From contig CBDCSV010000007.1 in assembly GCA_965221855.1 (NCBI GenBank), forward strand, positions 372,001 through 436,000: a stretch of DNA of 64,000 nucleotides, in the 5' to 3' direction. The stretch is from JAJDXO01 sp965221855. Lineage in GTDB: Bacteria > Pseudomonadota > Alphaproteobacteria > Rhodospirillales > UBA2165. Numbering within the stretch: position 1 is the first letter of the stretch; every line of letters starts with the position of its first letter. The translations under genes and the position numbers were made by a program. Positions 16,594 through 24,256 of the stretch are shown piece by piece. A model generated the notes under the pieces. The model was not told the origin of the DNA. It saw only the letters and a program-made list of their open reading frames with translations, and made no database searches.

Positions 16594-17037
16594 TGGAGCC
16601 TCCCCCGTTTGTTGCTTTGTTGGAACCAGAACGTCGCGGAAGGAGGGGGCAAATGCAAGTCCAATCCGACGGCCCGAATTTGCCATGCAAACCCCCGGGC
16701 CCGCTCGCACGGACCCGGGGGCGCCGGGATCGCGTCAGTGCAACAACAACCCCGCAGTGGAAGCCGCAAGACTTCCACCGACAGAATGACGGGCGAGGTC
16801 CATCGCGGTCAACCAATCATAAAATTGCATATTTATAGATCAGATTTTATTTTTGCCTAATAATTAGTCAATCTGACTGCCCGCCTGGCGCGCGTCATCA
16901 GCGTCACCACCCGCCGAATTTCACATAACCCATTGATAAATATAAGGCAATAAATTTACCGGCGATCCACGGCGATTTGGTACGGCGGTTGCTATTTCGT
17001 TTTTCGGTGCAACAACAACCTCGTAGTGGAGATCATC
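16594..17037. other. 444-bp divergent intergenic region between BKACE and urtA
   Basis: No gene is supported here. It contains a GC-rich hairpin (CCCCCGGG at 16692-16699 with CCCGGGGG at 16714-16721, no T-run) and a notably AT-rich stretch at about 16815-16960. It also holds the sigma-54 site listed separately and two copies of a 24-bp sequence GTGCAACAACAACCYCGYAGTGGA-type (16739-16762 and 17007-17030, two differences). Both divergent genes presumably take their promoters from here. Confidence 0.7.
16977..16993 (+). promoter_or_regulatory. Predicted sigma-54 promoter of urtA
   Basis: TTGGTACGGCGGTTGCT matches the -24/-12 consensus (TTGGCAC-N5-TTGCW), with the invariant GG (16979-16980) and GC (16991-16992) separated by exactly 10 bp. 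It lies about 45 bp before the urtA ATG. Nitrogen-regulated (NtrC/sigma-54) control fits a urea uptake operon. Confidence 0.72.
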
Positions 17038-18327
17038 ATGAAGAGGAATTTACTGTCACTGGCTGCCGCCGGAGCCTTCGCCGTTTCGATGGCTTTCTCC
17101 GGTGCGGCGAATGCGGCCGACACCATCAAGGTGGGGGTCCTGCATTCCCTTTCCGGGACCATGGCCATCAGCGAAACGACGCTGAAGGACACCATGCTGA
17201 TGCTGGTGGACGATCTGAACAGGAAAGGCGGCCTGCTCGGCAAGAAGGTCGAGGCGGTGGTCGTCGACCCGGCCTCCAACTGGCCGTTGTTTGCCGAAAA
17301 GATGCGCGAGCTTCTGAGCGTCCACAAAGTGGATGTGGTGTTCGGCAACTGGACCTCGGTCAGCCGCAAGTCGGTTCTGCCGGTGGTCGAGGAGCTCAAC
17401 GGGCTGCTGTTCTACCCCGTCCAGTATGAGGGCGAGGAGAGCTCCCGGAACGTGTTCTACACCGGCGCCGCGCCGAACCAGCAGGCGATCCCGGCCGTCG
17501 AGTATCTGATGAGCGAAGACGGCGGCGAGGCCAAGCGCTGGGTGCTGCTCGGCACCGACTATGTCTATCCGCGGACGACCAACAAGATACTCCGGGCTTT
17601 CCTGACGTCCAAAGGCGTCGCCGGGGAAGACATCATGGAGAACTACACCCCGTTCGGTCATTCCGACTGGCAGACCATCGTCGCCGAGGTCAAGAAATTC
17701 GCCTCCGCCGGCAAGAAGACCGCCGTCGTTTCGACCATCAACGGTGACGCCAACGTGCCGTTCTACAAGGAGCTCGGCAACCAGGGCATCAAGGCCGAGG
17801 ACATTCCGGTGGTCGCGTTCTCGGTCGGCGAGGAAGAACTCGCCGGTCTGGACACCGCGCCCCTCGTCGGCCACCTGGCGGCCTGGAACTATTTCATGTC
17901 GGTGGAGGACAAAAACAACGACGCGTTCATCAAGAAATGGCATGCCTTCATCAAGGATGAGAAGCGGGTCACCAACGATCCCATGGAAGCCCACTACATC
18001 GGTTTCAACATGTGGGTTCAGGCGGCGAAGCAGGCCGGCACCACCCAGGTGGACGCGGTTCGCCAGGCCATATACGGCCAGAAGTTTCCGAACCTGACCG
18101 GCGGCGTGGCGGTGATGAACACCAACCATCACCTGTCGAAGCCGGTGCTGATCGGTGAAATTCAGCCGGATGGCCAGTTCGACACGGTGTGGCAGACGGA
18201 CGGCGTCGTCAAAGGCGATGCGTGGTCCGACTACATCCCCGAGAGCGCGAAGCTGACCGCCGACTGGACCTTCCCCTGGGTCTGCGGCAACTGCACGGAG
18301 CCCAAGTTCAAGACTCTGATCAACTAG
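17038..18327 (+). CDS. urtA: Urea ABC transporter substrate-binding protein UrtA
   Basis: The 429-residue periplasmic protein has a signal peptide ending near SGAANA-ADTIKV. The mature part begins IKVGVLHSLSGTMAISE, the typical UrtA/FmdD opening, and contains GNWTSVSRKSVLPV and ENYTPFGHSDWQTIV. The ATG at 17038 follows agtggag; an in-frame GTG at 17026 overlaps that ribosome-binding site and is unlikely. First gene of the urea import and urease operon, separated from urtB by a spacer with a large hairpin. Confidence 0.96.
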   Translation: MKRNLLSLAAAGAFAVSMAFSGAANAADTIKVGVLHSLSGTMAISETTLKDTMLMLVDDLNRKGGLLGKKVEAVVVDPASNWPLFAEKMRELLSVHKVDVVFGNWTSVSRKSVLPVVEELNGLLFYPVQYEGEESSRNVFYTGAAPNQQAIPAVEYLMSEDGGEAKRWVLLGTDYVYPRTTNKILRAFLTSKGVAGEDIMENYTPFGHSDWQTIVAEVKKFASAGKKTAVVSTINGDANVPFYKELGNQGIKAEDIPVVAFSVGEEELAGLDTAPLVGHLAAWNYFMSVEDKNNDAFIKKWHAFIKDEKRVTNDPMEAHYIGFNMWVQAAKQAGTTQVDAVRQAIYGQKFPNLTGGVAVMNTNHHLSKPVLIGEIQPDGQFDTVWQTDGVVKGDAWSDYIPESAKLTADWTFPWVCGNCTEPKFKTLIN

Positions 18328-18340
18328 GAAACGACTCCGA

Positions 18341-18388
18341 GGCCGAAGGGGCCTGCCCCGGCTCCCAATCCGGCAGGCTCCTTCGGCC
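18341..18388 (+). terminator. Large stem-loop between urtA and urtB (attenuator or mRNA-stabilising hairpin)
   Basis: GGCCGAAGGGGCCTGCC (18341-18357) pairs with GGCAGGCTCCTTCGGCC (18372-18388), a 17-bp stem with one mismatch and a 14-nt loop, starting 14 bp after the urtA stop. There is no clear T-run, so partial termination or 3' protection of urtA mRNA is more likely than full termination. Confidence 0.7.
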
Positions 18389-18519
18389 CTCGCCCTGATA
18401 CGACTTCATCGGCCGCGGCAAGGCGGCCCACCAATAGCAATAAACCGCGAGAGGATGGCGCGGCGCGCATCGCAGCACTACCAAGCAGACTGGCGGCCCT
18501 TGGGGTCCTGCTCACCGTC

Positions 18520-20103
18520 GTGCTTAGCGGCGCCTTGGCGGCCCACGCCCAGGACGCGCAACACTTCGACGCACTGGTCGCCGGCCTCAACGCCAAGAGC
18601 TTCAAGGCCAAGATCAAGGCCGTCGACGTCCTCGCGGCGTCCGGCCACGAACGGGCGGCCGAAGTGCTGACCGCATTCCTCGGGGGCAAGCTGTTTGCCC
18701 GCCGGTCGGACGGCAGGATTTTCATCACCGAACGCTCCGGCGGCGTCTATCTGCTGGCCGACGCGGTAACCGGCGCGGCCGCCGGCCAGGCGCCCGGCAA
18801 GAAGCTTCGCAAGGTACGCGTCAACAACCGGGTGCGGGTCGCGATCCGGACGGCCCTCGGCGGGTTGACCCTGCTCAGCCCCGATCCGGCCAAGCGCTCG
18901 GCGGCCGCGGACGCGGTGTTCAAGTCGCCCAACGCCGGTTTTCTGCCGACCCTCGAGGCGGCCATCGCCCGGGAGACGGTCGAGAAGATCAAGATCAAGC
19001 TCACCATGACCCGGGCCGCCGTCCGGTTGAAGACCGGCAAGACCGACGAGATCAAGCTGGCGGCCATCGGCACGCTCTCCGATCTGGCGACCCCGGCCTC
19101 CCGGGCGCTTCTGGCGGGCGTCGTGCAGGCCGAGGGCGGCAACGCCGTCTCCCAAGCGGCCGCCGAGGCGCTCGCCGGTATCGAGCGCAAGCTCGCCTTC
19201 TGGAACGCCGTCGGCAACGTCTTTCAGGGCCTGAGCCTGGGCTCGGTGCTGCTGCTCGCCGCGGTCGGCCTCGCCATCACCTTCGGGGTGATGGGGGTCA
19301 TCAACATGGCGCACGGCGAGTTGGTGATGCTCGGCGCCTATACGACATTCGTCATTCAGGAGATATTCCGCACCCATTTCCCGGACCTGTTCGACTGGTC
19401 GATCATCGTCGCGCTGCCTTGCGCGTTCGCCGTCTCCGGCGCCTTCGGGATCGCCATCGAGCGGGGCATCATCCGCTATCTCTACGGCCGTCCGCTGGAA
19501 ACCCTGCTCGCCACCTGGGGTCTGAGCCTGATCCTGCAGCAACTGGTTCGCTCCGTTTTCGGCCCCACCAACCGCGAGGTCGGCAGCCCGTCCTGGATGT
19601 CGGGCTCCATGGAGATCGCCGGCGGCTTCGTGCTCACCTTCAACCGGGCCTGGATCATCTTGTTCAGCCTGCTGGTCCTTGCGGCGCTCATCGTGGTGTT
19701 CAAAAAGACCGCCTTCGGCCTCCAGATGCGGGCCGTCACCCAGAACCGGGCGATGGCCGGCTCCATGGGCATCCGCACCGGCCGGGTCGATGCCATGACC
19801 TTCGGTCTCGGCGCCGGCATTGCCGGGGTGGCCGGCGTGGCCCTCAGCCAGATCGACAATGTGAGCCCCAACCTGGGCCAGGCCTACATCATCGACAGTT
19901 TCATGGTGGTGGTGTTCGGCGGCGTCGGAAATCTTTGGGGGACGCTGGTCGGCGCCTTCACCCTCGGCGTCGTCAACAAATTTCTCGAACCCTTCGCAGG
20001 CGCGGTGCTGGCCAAGATCCTGGTCCTGGTGGTGATCATCCTCTTCATTCAGAAGCGGCCGCGCGGGCTGTTCGCCCTCAAGGGCCGGGCGGTGGAGAGC
20101 TGA
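18520..20103 (+). CDS. urtB: Urea ABC transporter permease UrtB (start uncertain)
   Basis: The protein has a periplasmic N-terminal domain of about 220 residues and a LivH-type membrane domain beginning near VFQGLSLGSVLLLAAVG, including GVMGVINMAHGELVMLGAY and FGGVGNLWGTLVGAF. The first in-frame conventional start is GTG at 18520, which leaves only a stub of a signal peptide (MLSGALAAHAQ). The hydrophobic leader continues in frame upstream (RLAALGVLLTVVLSG) without an ATG, GTG or TTG. The ATG at 18455, behind gagagg, is in another frame. Either a non-standard start such as CTG 18490 is used, or there is a frameshift or base error near 18457-18470. Confidence 0.92.
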   Translation: MLSGALAAHAQDAQHFDALVAGLNAKSFKAKIKAVDVLAASGHERAAEVLTAFLGGKLFARRSDGRIFITERSGGVYLLADAVTGAAAGQAPGKKLRKVRVNNRVRVAIRTALGGLTLLSPDPAKRSAAADAVFKSPNAGFLPTLEAAIARETVEKIKIKLTMTRAAVRLKTGKTDEIKLAAIGTLSDLATPASRALLAGVVQAEGGNAVSQAAAEALAGIERKLAFWNAVGNVFQGLSLGSVLLLAAVGLAITFGVMGVINMAHGELVMLGAYTTFVIQEIFRTHFPDLFDWSIIVALPCAFAVSGAFGIAIERGIIRYLYGRPLETLLATWGLSLILQQLVRSVFGPTNREVGSPSWMSGSMEIAGGFVLTFNRAWIILFSLLVLAALIVVFKKTAFGLQMRAVTQNRAMAGSMGIRTGRVDAMTFGLGAGIAGVAGVALSQIDNVSPNLGQAYIIDSFMVVVFGGVGNLWGTLVGAFTLGVVNKFLEPFAGAVLAKILVLVVIILFIQKRPRGLFALKGRAVES

Positions 20104-20104
20104 C

Positions 20105-21289
20105 ATGAATATGGCGGTTCCCCAGCGGCGTTCGGGTTTTTCGTTCCTGCTCACCGACCGGGGCGGACAGATTCTCCTCTCCGTCCTCCTGGTTCTGATC
20201 ATCGCGGTCCCGATCCTCAATCTTTGGCTGCCCGAAAGCTCGCCGTTCCACGTCCCGACCTTCGTTGTCGGCCTGCTGGGGAAGTACCTGGCGTTCGCCC
20301 TGTTGGCCCTCAGCGTCGATCTGATCTGGGGCTTTGCCGGTATCCTGAGCCTCGGCCACGGCGCGTTTTTCGCCCTCGGCGGCTACGCCATGGGCATGCA
20401 TTTGATGCGCGAGATCGGCGGCCGGGGCGTCTACGGCAACCCCATCCTGCCCGACTTCATGGTGTTCCTGAACTGGAAGGAACTTCCCTGGTACTGGCTC
20501 GGTTTCGACATGTTCTGGTTCGCCATGCTGATGGTGGTCGTGGCGCCGGGCGCGCTCGCGTTTCTGTTCGGGTGGCTGGCCTTCCGCTCGCGGGTGACCG
20601 GCGTCTACTTGTCGATCATCACCCAGGCACTGACATTCGCCCTGATGCTGGCGTTCTTTCGCAACGACATGGGATTTGGCGGCAACAACGGACTGACCGA
20701 CTTCAAGGACCTGCTCGGCTTCAACCTGCAGTCCGACGCGACGCGGGTCGGGTTGTTCATCGTGACGGCGCTGCTGTTGGCGCTGAGTTACGCCCTTTGC
20801 CGACTGATCGTCACGTCGCGGCTCGGCAGCGTCCTGGTGGCCATCCGGGACGCCGAAAGCCGGACCCGGTTCCTGGGTTACCGGGTGGAACGCTACCAGC
20901 TCTTCGTTTTCACCGTATCCGCCGCGCTTGCCGGTATCGCCGGCGCGCTTTACGTCCCCCAGGTCGGGATCATCAATCCCAGCGAGTTCACCCCCGCCAA
21001 TTCCATCGAGATCGTCATTTGGGTGGCCATCGGCGGGCGGGGCACGCTCTACGGGGCGGTGCTGGGCGCGGTGATCGTCAACTTCGCCAAGACCTACCTT
21101 ACCGGCGCGTTCCCGGACATCTGGCTCTACTTCCTGGGCGCGATGTTCATCCTGGTGACCATCTTCCTGCCCAAGGGGCTGGTCGGCACGCTGCCCGCGT
21201 TCCCGGGCCTGTCCAAGCAGCGCGCGGCCAAGCCGCCCCATGTTTCGCCGGGCGCCCGGCCGGTGGGCCGAACGGCGCCGGGAGAATAA
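20105..21289 (+). CDS. urtC: Urea ABC transporter permease UrtC
   Basis: The 394-residue LivM-type permease has about ten hydrophobic segments. The conserved AFALLALSVDLIWGFAGILS and LSLGHGAFFALGGYAMG regions lie in the first third, and VAIGGRGTLYGAVLGAVIVN near residues 300-320. Residues WGFAGILSLGHGAFF are typical of UrtC. The ATG lies one base after the urtB stop. Confidence 0.95.
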   Translation: MNMAVPQRRSGFSFLLTDRGGQILLSVLLVLIIAVPILNLWLPESSPFHVPTFVVGLLGKYLAFALLALSVDLIWGFAGILSLGHGAFFALGGYAMGMHLMREIGGRGVYGNPILPDFMVFLNWKELPWYWLGFDMFWFAMLMVVVAPGALAFLFGWLAFRSRVTGVYLSIITQALTFALMLAFFRNDMGFGGNNGLTDFKDLLGFNLQSDATRVGLFIVTALLLALSYALCRLIVTSRLGSVLVAIRDAESRTRFLGYRVERYQLFVFTVSAALAGIAGALYVPQVGIINPSEFTPANSIEIVIWVAIGGRGTLYGAVLGAVIVNFAKTYLTGAFPDIWLYFLGAMFILVTIFLPKGLVGTLPAFPGLSKQRAAKPPHVSPGARPVGRTAPGE

Positions 21290-21292
21290 GCG

Positions 21293-22075
21293 ATGGCGAT
21301 GGTTCAAGCGACGATGCGGCCGGTCGGCGAGGTGGCCAACGATTCCATGCTCTACCTGGACGGCGTCTCGGTCAGTTTCGACGGGTTCAAGGCCCTCGAT
21401 AGTCTGAGTTTCGTTGTCGATCCCGGCGAGCTGCGCGCCATCATCGGTCCCAATGGGGCGGGCAAGACGACGATGATGGATGTGGTTACCGGCAAGACCC
21501 GTCCCGATGAAGGGCGCGTGGAGTTCAACGGCGGCATCGATCTCACCAGGCTCGACGAGGCGCGGATCGCCAACCTGGGGATCGGCCGCAAGTTTCAGAA
21601 ACCAACCGTGTTCGAGTTCCACACCGTCTTCCGGAACCTGGAACTGGCCCTTGGAGGGTATCGGGGCGTCCTGGATTCGCTGCTGTTCCGCCTCGGCGAT
21701 GATCAACGGGCCCGTATCGAGGAAGTGCTGGAGACCATCGCCCTGACCCGGGCCGCCCATATGGAGGCCGGCTCCCTGTCCCATGGGCAGAAGCAGTGGC
21801 TTGAGATCGGCATGCTCCTGATGCAGGACCCGGAGCTGCTTTTGGTGGACGAGCCCGCCGCCGGGATGACCGATGCGGAGACGGAACAGACGGCGGCGCT
21901 CCTGAAACGGATTGCCGGCAAGCGGTCGGTGGTGGTGGTCGAGCACGACATGGAATTCGTCAAGGCGCTCGGCTGCCGGGTCACCGTCCTTCACGAAGGC
22001 TCGGTCCTGGCCGAAGGGTCCCTGGAACGGGTCCAGGCCGACGAGCAGGTCATCGAGGTCTATCTGGGACGCTGA
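21293..22075 (+). CDS. urtD: Urea ABC transporter ATP-binding protein UrtD
   Basis: A 260-residue ABC ATPase: Walker A GPNGAGKTT (about residues 53-61), Q-loop region GRKFQKPTVFEF, signature LSHGQKQWLEIGM and Walker B LLLVDEPAAGMTD. The LSHGQKQWLEI variant of the signature is characteristic of UrtD. The start follows urtC by 3 bp; an internal ATG at 21299 is an alternative. Confidence 0.96.
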   Translation: MAMVQATMRPVGEVANDSMLYLDGVSVSFDGFKALDSLSFVVDPGELRAIIGPNGAGKTTMMDVVTGKTRPDEGRVEFNGGIDLTRLDEARIANLGIGRKFQKPTVFEFHTVFRNLELALGGYRGVLDSLLFRLGDDQRARIEEVLETIALTRAAHMEAGSLSHGQKQWLEIGMLLMQDPELLLVDEPAAGMTDAETEQTAALLKRIAGKRSVVVVEHDMEFVKALGCRVTVLHEGSVLAEGSLERVQADEQVIEVYLGR

Positions 22076-22077
22076 AA

Positions 22078-22773
22078 ATGCTGGCAGCCGAAGCAATCGA
22101 TCTCCACTACGGCGCTTCCCAAGCGCTCCGCGGCGTCAGCGTCCGGGCCGAGCTTGGCCGGGTCACTTGCGTTCTGGGGCGGAACGGGGTCGGCAAGACA
22201 AGCCTGCTCCGCGCCATCGCCGGCCATCAGGAGATCAGCGCCGGCGCCATCACCTTGGAGGGCGCGGAAATTTCCGCCCTGCCGCCCTACGAGCGGGCGT
22301 CGCTGGGTATCGCCTACGTGCCCCAGGGCCGCGAGATCTTTCCGCTGCTCACGGTGGAGGAGAACCTGCAAACCGGATATGCCGCCATTGCGCGGCCGCT
22401 CCGCCACATTCCGGACGAGATCTTCGAGCTGTTCCCCGTGCTGAAGGACATGCTTTCCCGCCGCGGCGGCGATCTCTCCGGCGGCCAGCAGCAGCAGCTT
22501 GCCATCGCCCGCGCCCTGGTTACGCGACCCCGTCTGCTGGTGCTCGACGAGCCCACGGAAGGCATCCAGCCTTCGATCATCAAGGACATCGAACGGGTCA
22601 TCCGGCTGCTGGCCGATCGCGGCGACATGGCGATCCTCCTGGTCGAGCAATACTTCGACTTCGCCCGCGATCTCGCCGATTTGTTTTGGGTCCTCGATCG
22701 TGGAGAAGTGGTTCTCCAGGGAGGCAGGGAAGACATGGTGGAAGAGGATGTACGACGACATCTCACCGTCTGA
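22078..22773 (+). CDS. urtE: Urea ABC transporter ATP-binding protein UrtE
   Basis: A 231-residue LivF-type ATPase with Walker A GRNGVGKTS, signature LSGGQQQQLAIARAL and Walker B LLVLDEPTEGIQPSI. It pairs with UrtD to energise urea uptake. It starts 2 bp after urtD, and its last 26 bp overlap the ureD start, physically linking uptake to urease maturation. Confidence 0.96.
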   Translation: MLAAEAIDLHYGASQALRGVSVRAELGRVTCVLGRNGVGKTSLLRAIAGHQEISAGAITLEGAEISALPPYERASLGIAYVPQGREIFPLLTVEENLQTGYAAIARPLRHIPDEIFELFPVLKDMLSRRGGDLSGGQQQQLAIARALVTRPRLLVLDEPTEGIQPSIIKDIERVIRLLADRGDMAILLVEQYFDFARDLADLFWVLDRGEVVLQGGREDMVEEDVRRHLTV

Positions 22774-23614
22774 GCCCGCCGCCGCCATCCGGCCGGAGTG
22801 GGCCGAGGGACGGGCGGAACTCCGGTTCGCCGGGAAGGGCGGCGTCACCCGCCTCGATCACCTGTACCAACATGCGCCGTTGCGGGTCTTGTTCCCGGCG
22901 CCCCGCGGCGCCGATCCCGTCACCGCCTCGCTGGTGACCGTCTCCGGCGGATTGGTCGGCGGCGACCGGATCGCCATAGAGGTGGCCGCCGAAGAGGGGG
23001 CGGAAGCCTTCGTTCACGCCCAGGCGGCCGAGAAGGTCTACCGCTCGGCCGGCGACGATGTGGATGTCGAGGTGTCGCTGTCCGCCGGAGCGGGAAGCTG
23101 GCTGGAATACCTGCCCCAGGAAACCATCCTGTTCGACGGCTCGCGTCTCAATCGCCGCACCAGGGTCGATGTCGCGCCGGGCGCCCGGCTGTTGGCCGGC
23201 GAAATCGGCGTCTTCGGCCGGGGGGCCAGCGGCGAGACCTGGCGGGACGGGCTCTACCACGAATGCTGGGAGGTCCGCCGCGCGGGCGAGCTGATCTGGA
23301 AGGACGTCCTGCATCTCGACGAGACCTCCGTCGAGGCGCTGTCCGGCGCCTTCGGGTTCGACGGCGCGACGGCCACGGCGACGGCCATCTACGCCGGGGA
23401 CGATCCGGCAATCTCGCTGGCGACGGCTCGCGGCCTGCCGGCCGGCGGCGGGACGGTAATATCCGCGGCGACGCTGGTGGACGATCTGCTGGTGGTCCGC
23501 TGGCTGGCGCGGGAGCCGCGCGCGCTGCGGGACGCTTTCGGAAAATTCTGGGCCGGGTTCCGGACCGGCATCGCCGGACTGCCCGGCGCCCTGCCGCGAT
23601 TGTGGCATGTCTAA
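22748..23614 (+). CDS. ureD: Urease accessory protein UreD
   Basis: The 288-residue chaperone binds apo-urease and recruits UreF-UreG for nickel insertion. Conserved blocks are visible: VTVSGGLVGGDRI (about residues 58-70), AEKVYRS, WLEYLPQETILFDGS and EIGVFGRGASGE. The ATG at 22748 (MYDDISPSEP) lies within the end of urtE and has ggaagagg immediately upstream. Confidence 0.94.
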   Translation: MYDDISPSEPAAAIRPEWAEGRAELRFAGKGGVTRLDHLYQHAPLRVLFPAPRGADPVTASLVTVSGGLVGGDRIAIEVAAEEGAEAFVHAQAAEKVYRSAGDDVDVEVSLSAGAGSWLEYLPQETILFDGSRLNRRTRVDVAPGARLLAGEIGVFGRGASGETWRDGLYHECWEVRRAGELIWKDVLHLDETSVEALSGAFGFDGATATATAIYAGDDPAISLATARGLPAGGGTVISAATLVDDLLVVRWLAREPRALRDAFGKFWAGFRTGIAGLPGALPRLWHV

Positions 23615-23629
23615 GGAGAGGCTTCGCGA

Positions 23630-23932
23630 ATGAATCTGACACCCAGGGAGAAGGACAGGCTCCTCATCGCCATGGCGGCCATGGTGGCGCGCAAGCGGTT
23701 GGAGCGCGGCGTCAAGCTCAACCACCCGGAAGCCGTCGCGCTGATCAGCGACTACGTGGTCGAGGGCGCGCGGGACGGCCGAAGCGTCGCGGAGCTGATG
23801 CGGGACGGCGCCGCCGTCGTCGGCCGCTCGGACGTGATGGACGGCGTCGCCGAAATGATCCACGACATCCAGGTCGAGGCGACGTTCCGCAACGGGACCA
23901 AGCTGGTCACCATCCATGAGCCGATCCGGTAG
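23630..23932 (+). CDS. ureA: Urease gamma subunit
   Basis: The 100-residue gamma subunit is full length: MNLTPREKDRLLIAMAAMVA, the GVKLNHPEAVALISDYVVEGARDG region (shown in part) and the C-terminal VTIHEPIR typical of UreA. The ATG at 23630 follows aaggagaggc. In this organism gamma, beta and alpha are separate genes. Confidence 0.97.
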   Translation: MNLTPREKDRLLIAMAAMVARKRLERGVKLNHPEAVALISDYVVEGARDGRSVAELMRDGAAVVGRSDVMDGVAEMIHDIQVEATFRNGTKLVTIHEPIR

Positions 23933-23941
23933 GGGGGCGGC

Positions 23942-24253
23942 ATGATACCCGGCGAGTACATCATCAAGGACGGCACCCTGATCCTCAACGGGGGCCGGAC
24001 CACCATCACCCTCGAGGTCGCCAACACGGGCGACCGGCCGGTGCAGGTCGGCTCCCACTATCATTTTTTCGAGAGCAACGGCGCCCTCGATTTCGACCGG
24101 GAGGCCGCCAGGGGCTTCCGGCTCGATATTCCGGCGGGCACCGCGGTGCGGTTCGAGCCCGGCCAATCCCGTGAAGTAATCCTGGTCGCCTACGGCGGGG
24201 CGCGGGTGGTTCACGGGTTCAACGGCGCCGTCCAGGGCGCGCTGGAGGACTAG
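23942..24253 (+). CDS. ureB: Urease beta subunit
   Basis: The 103-residue protein begins MIPGEYIIKDGTLILNGGR and contains VGSHYHFFESN and LDIPAGTAVRFEPGQ, all diagnostic for UreB. It lies between ureA (9-bp gap) and ureC (3-bp gap). Confidence 0.97.
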   Translation: MIPGEYIIKDGTLILNGGRTTITLEVANTGDRPVQVGSHYHFFESNGALDFDREAARGFRLDIPAGTAVRFEPGQSREVILVAYGGARVVHGFNGAVQGALED

Positions 24254-24256
24254 GCC

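Noticed and set aside
16692..16721. GC hairpin upstream of BKACE as a rho-independent terminator
   Set aside because: It lies between two divergent genes and has no T-run; there is no transcript for it to end.
22060..22848. Minus-strand frame opposite urtE
   Set aside because: Shadow of urtE; no motifs of its own.
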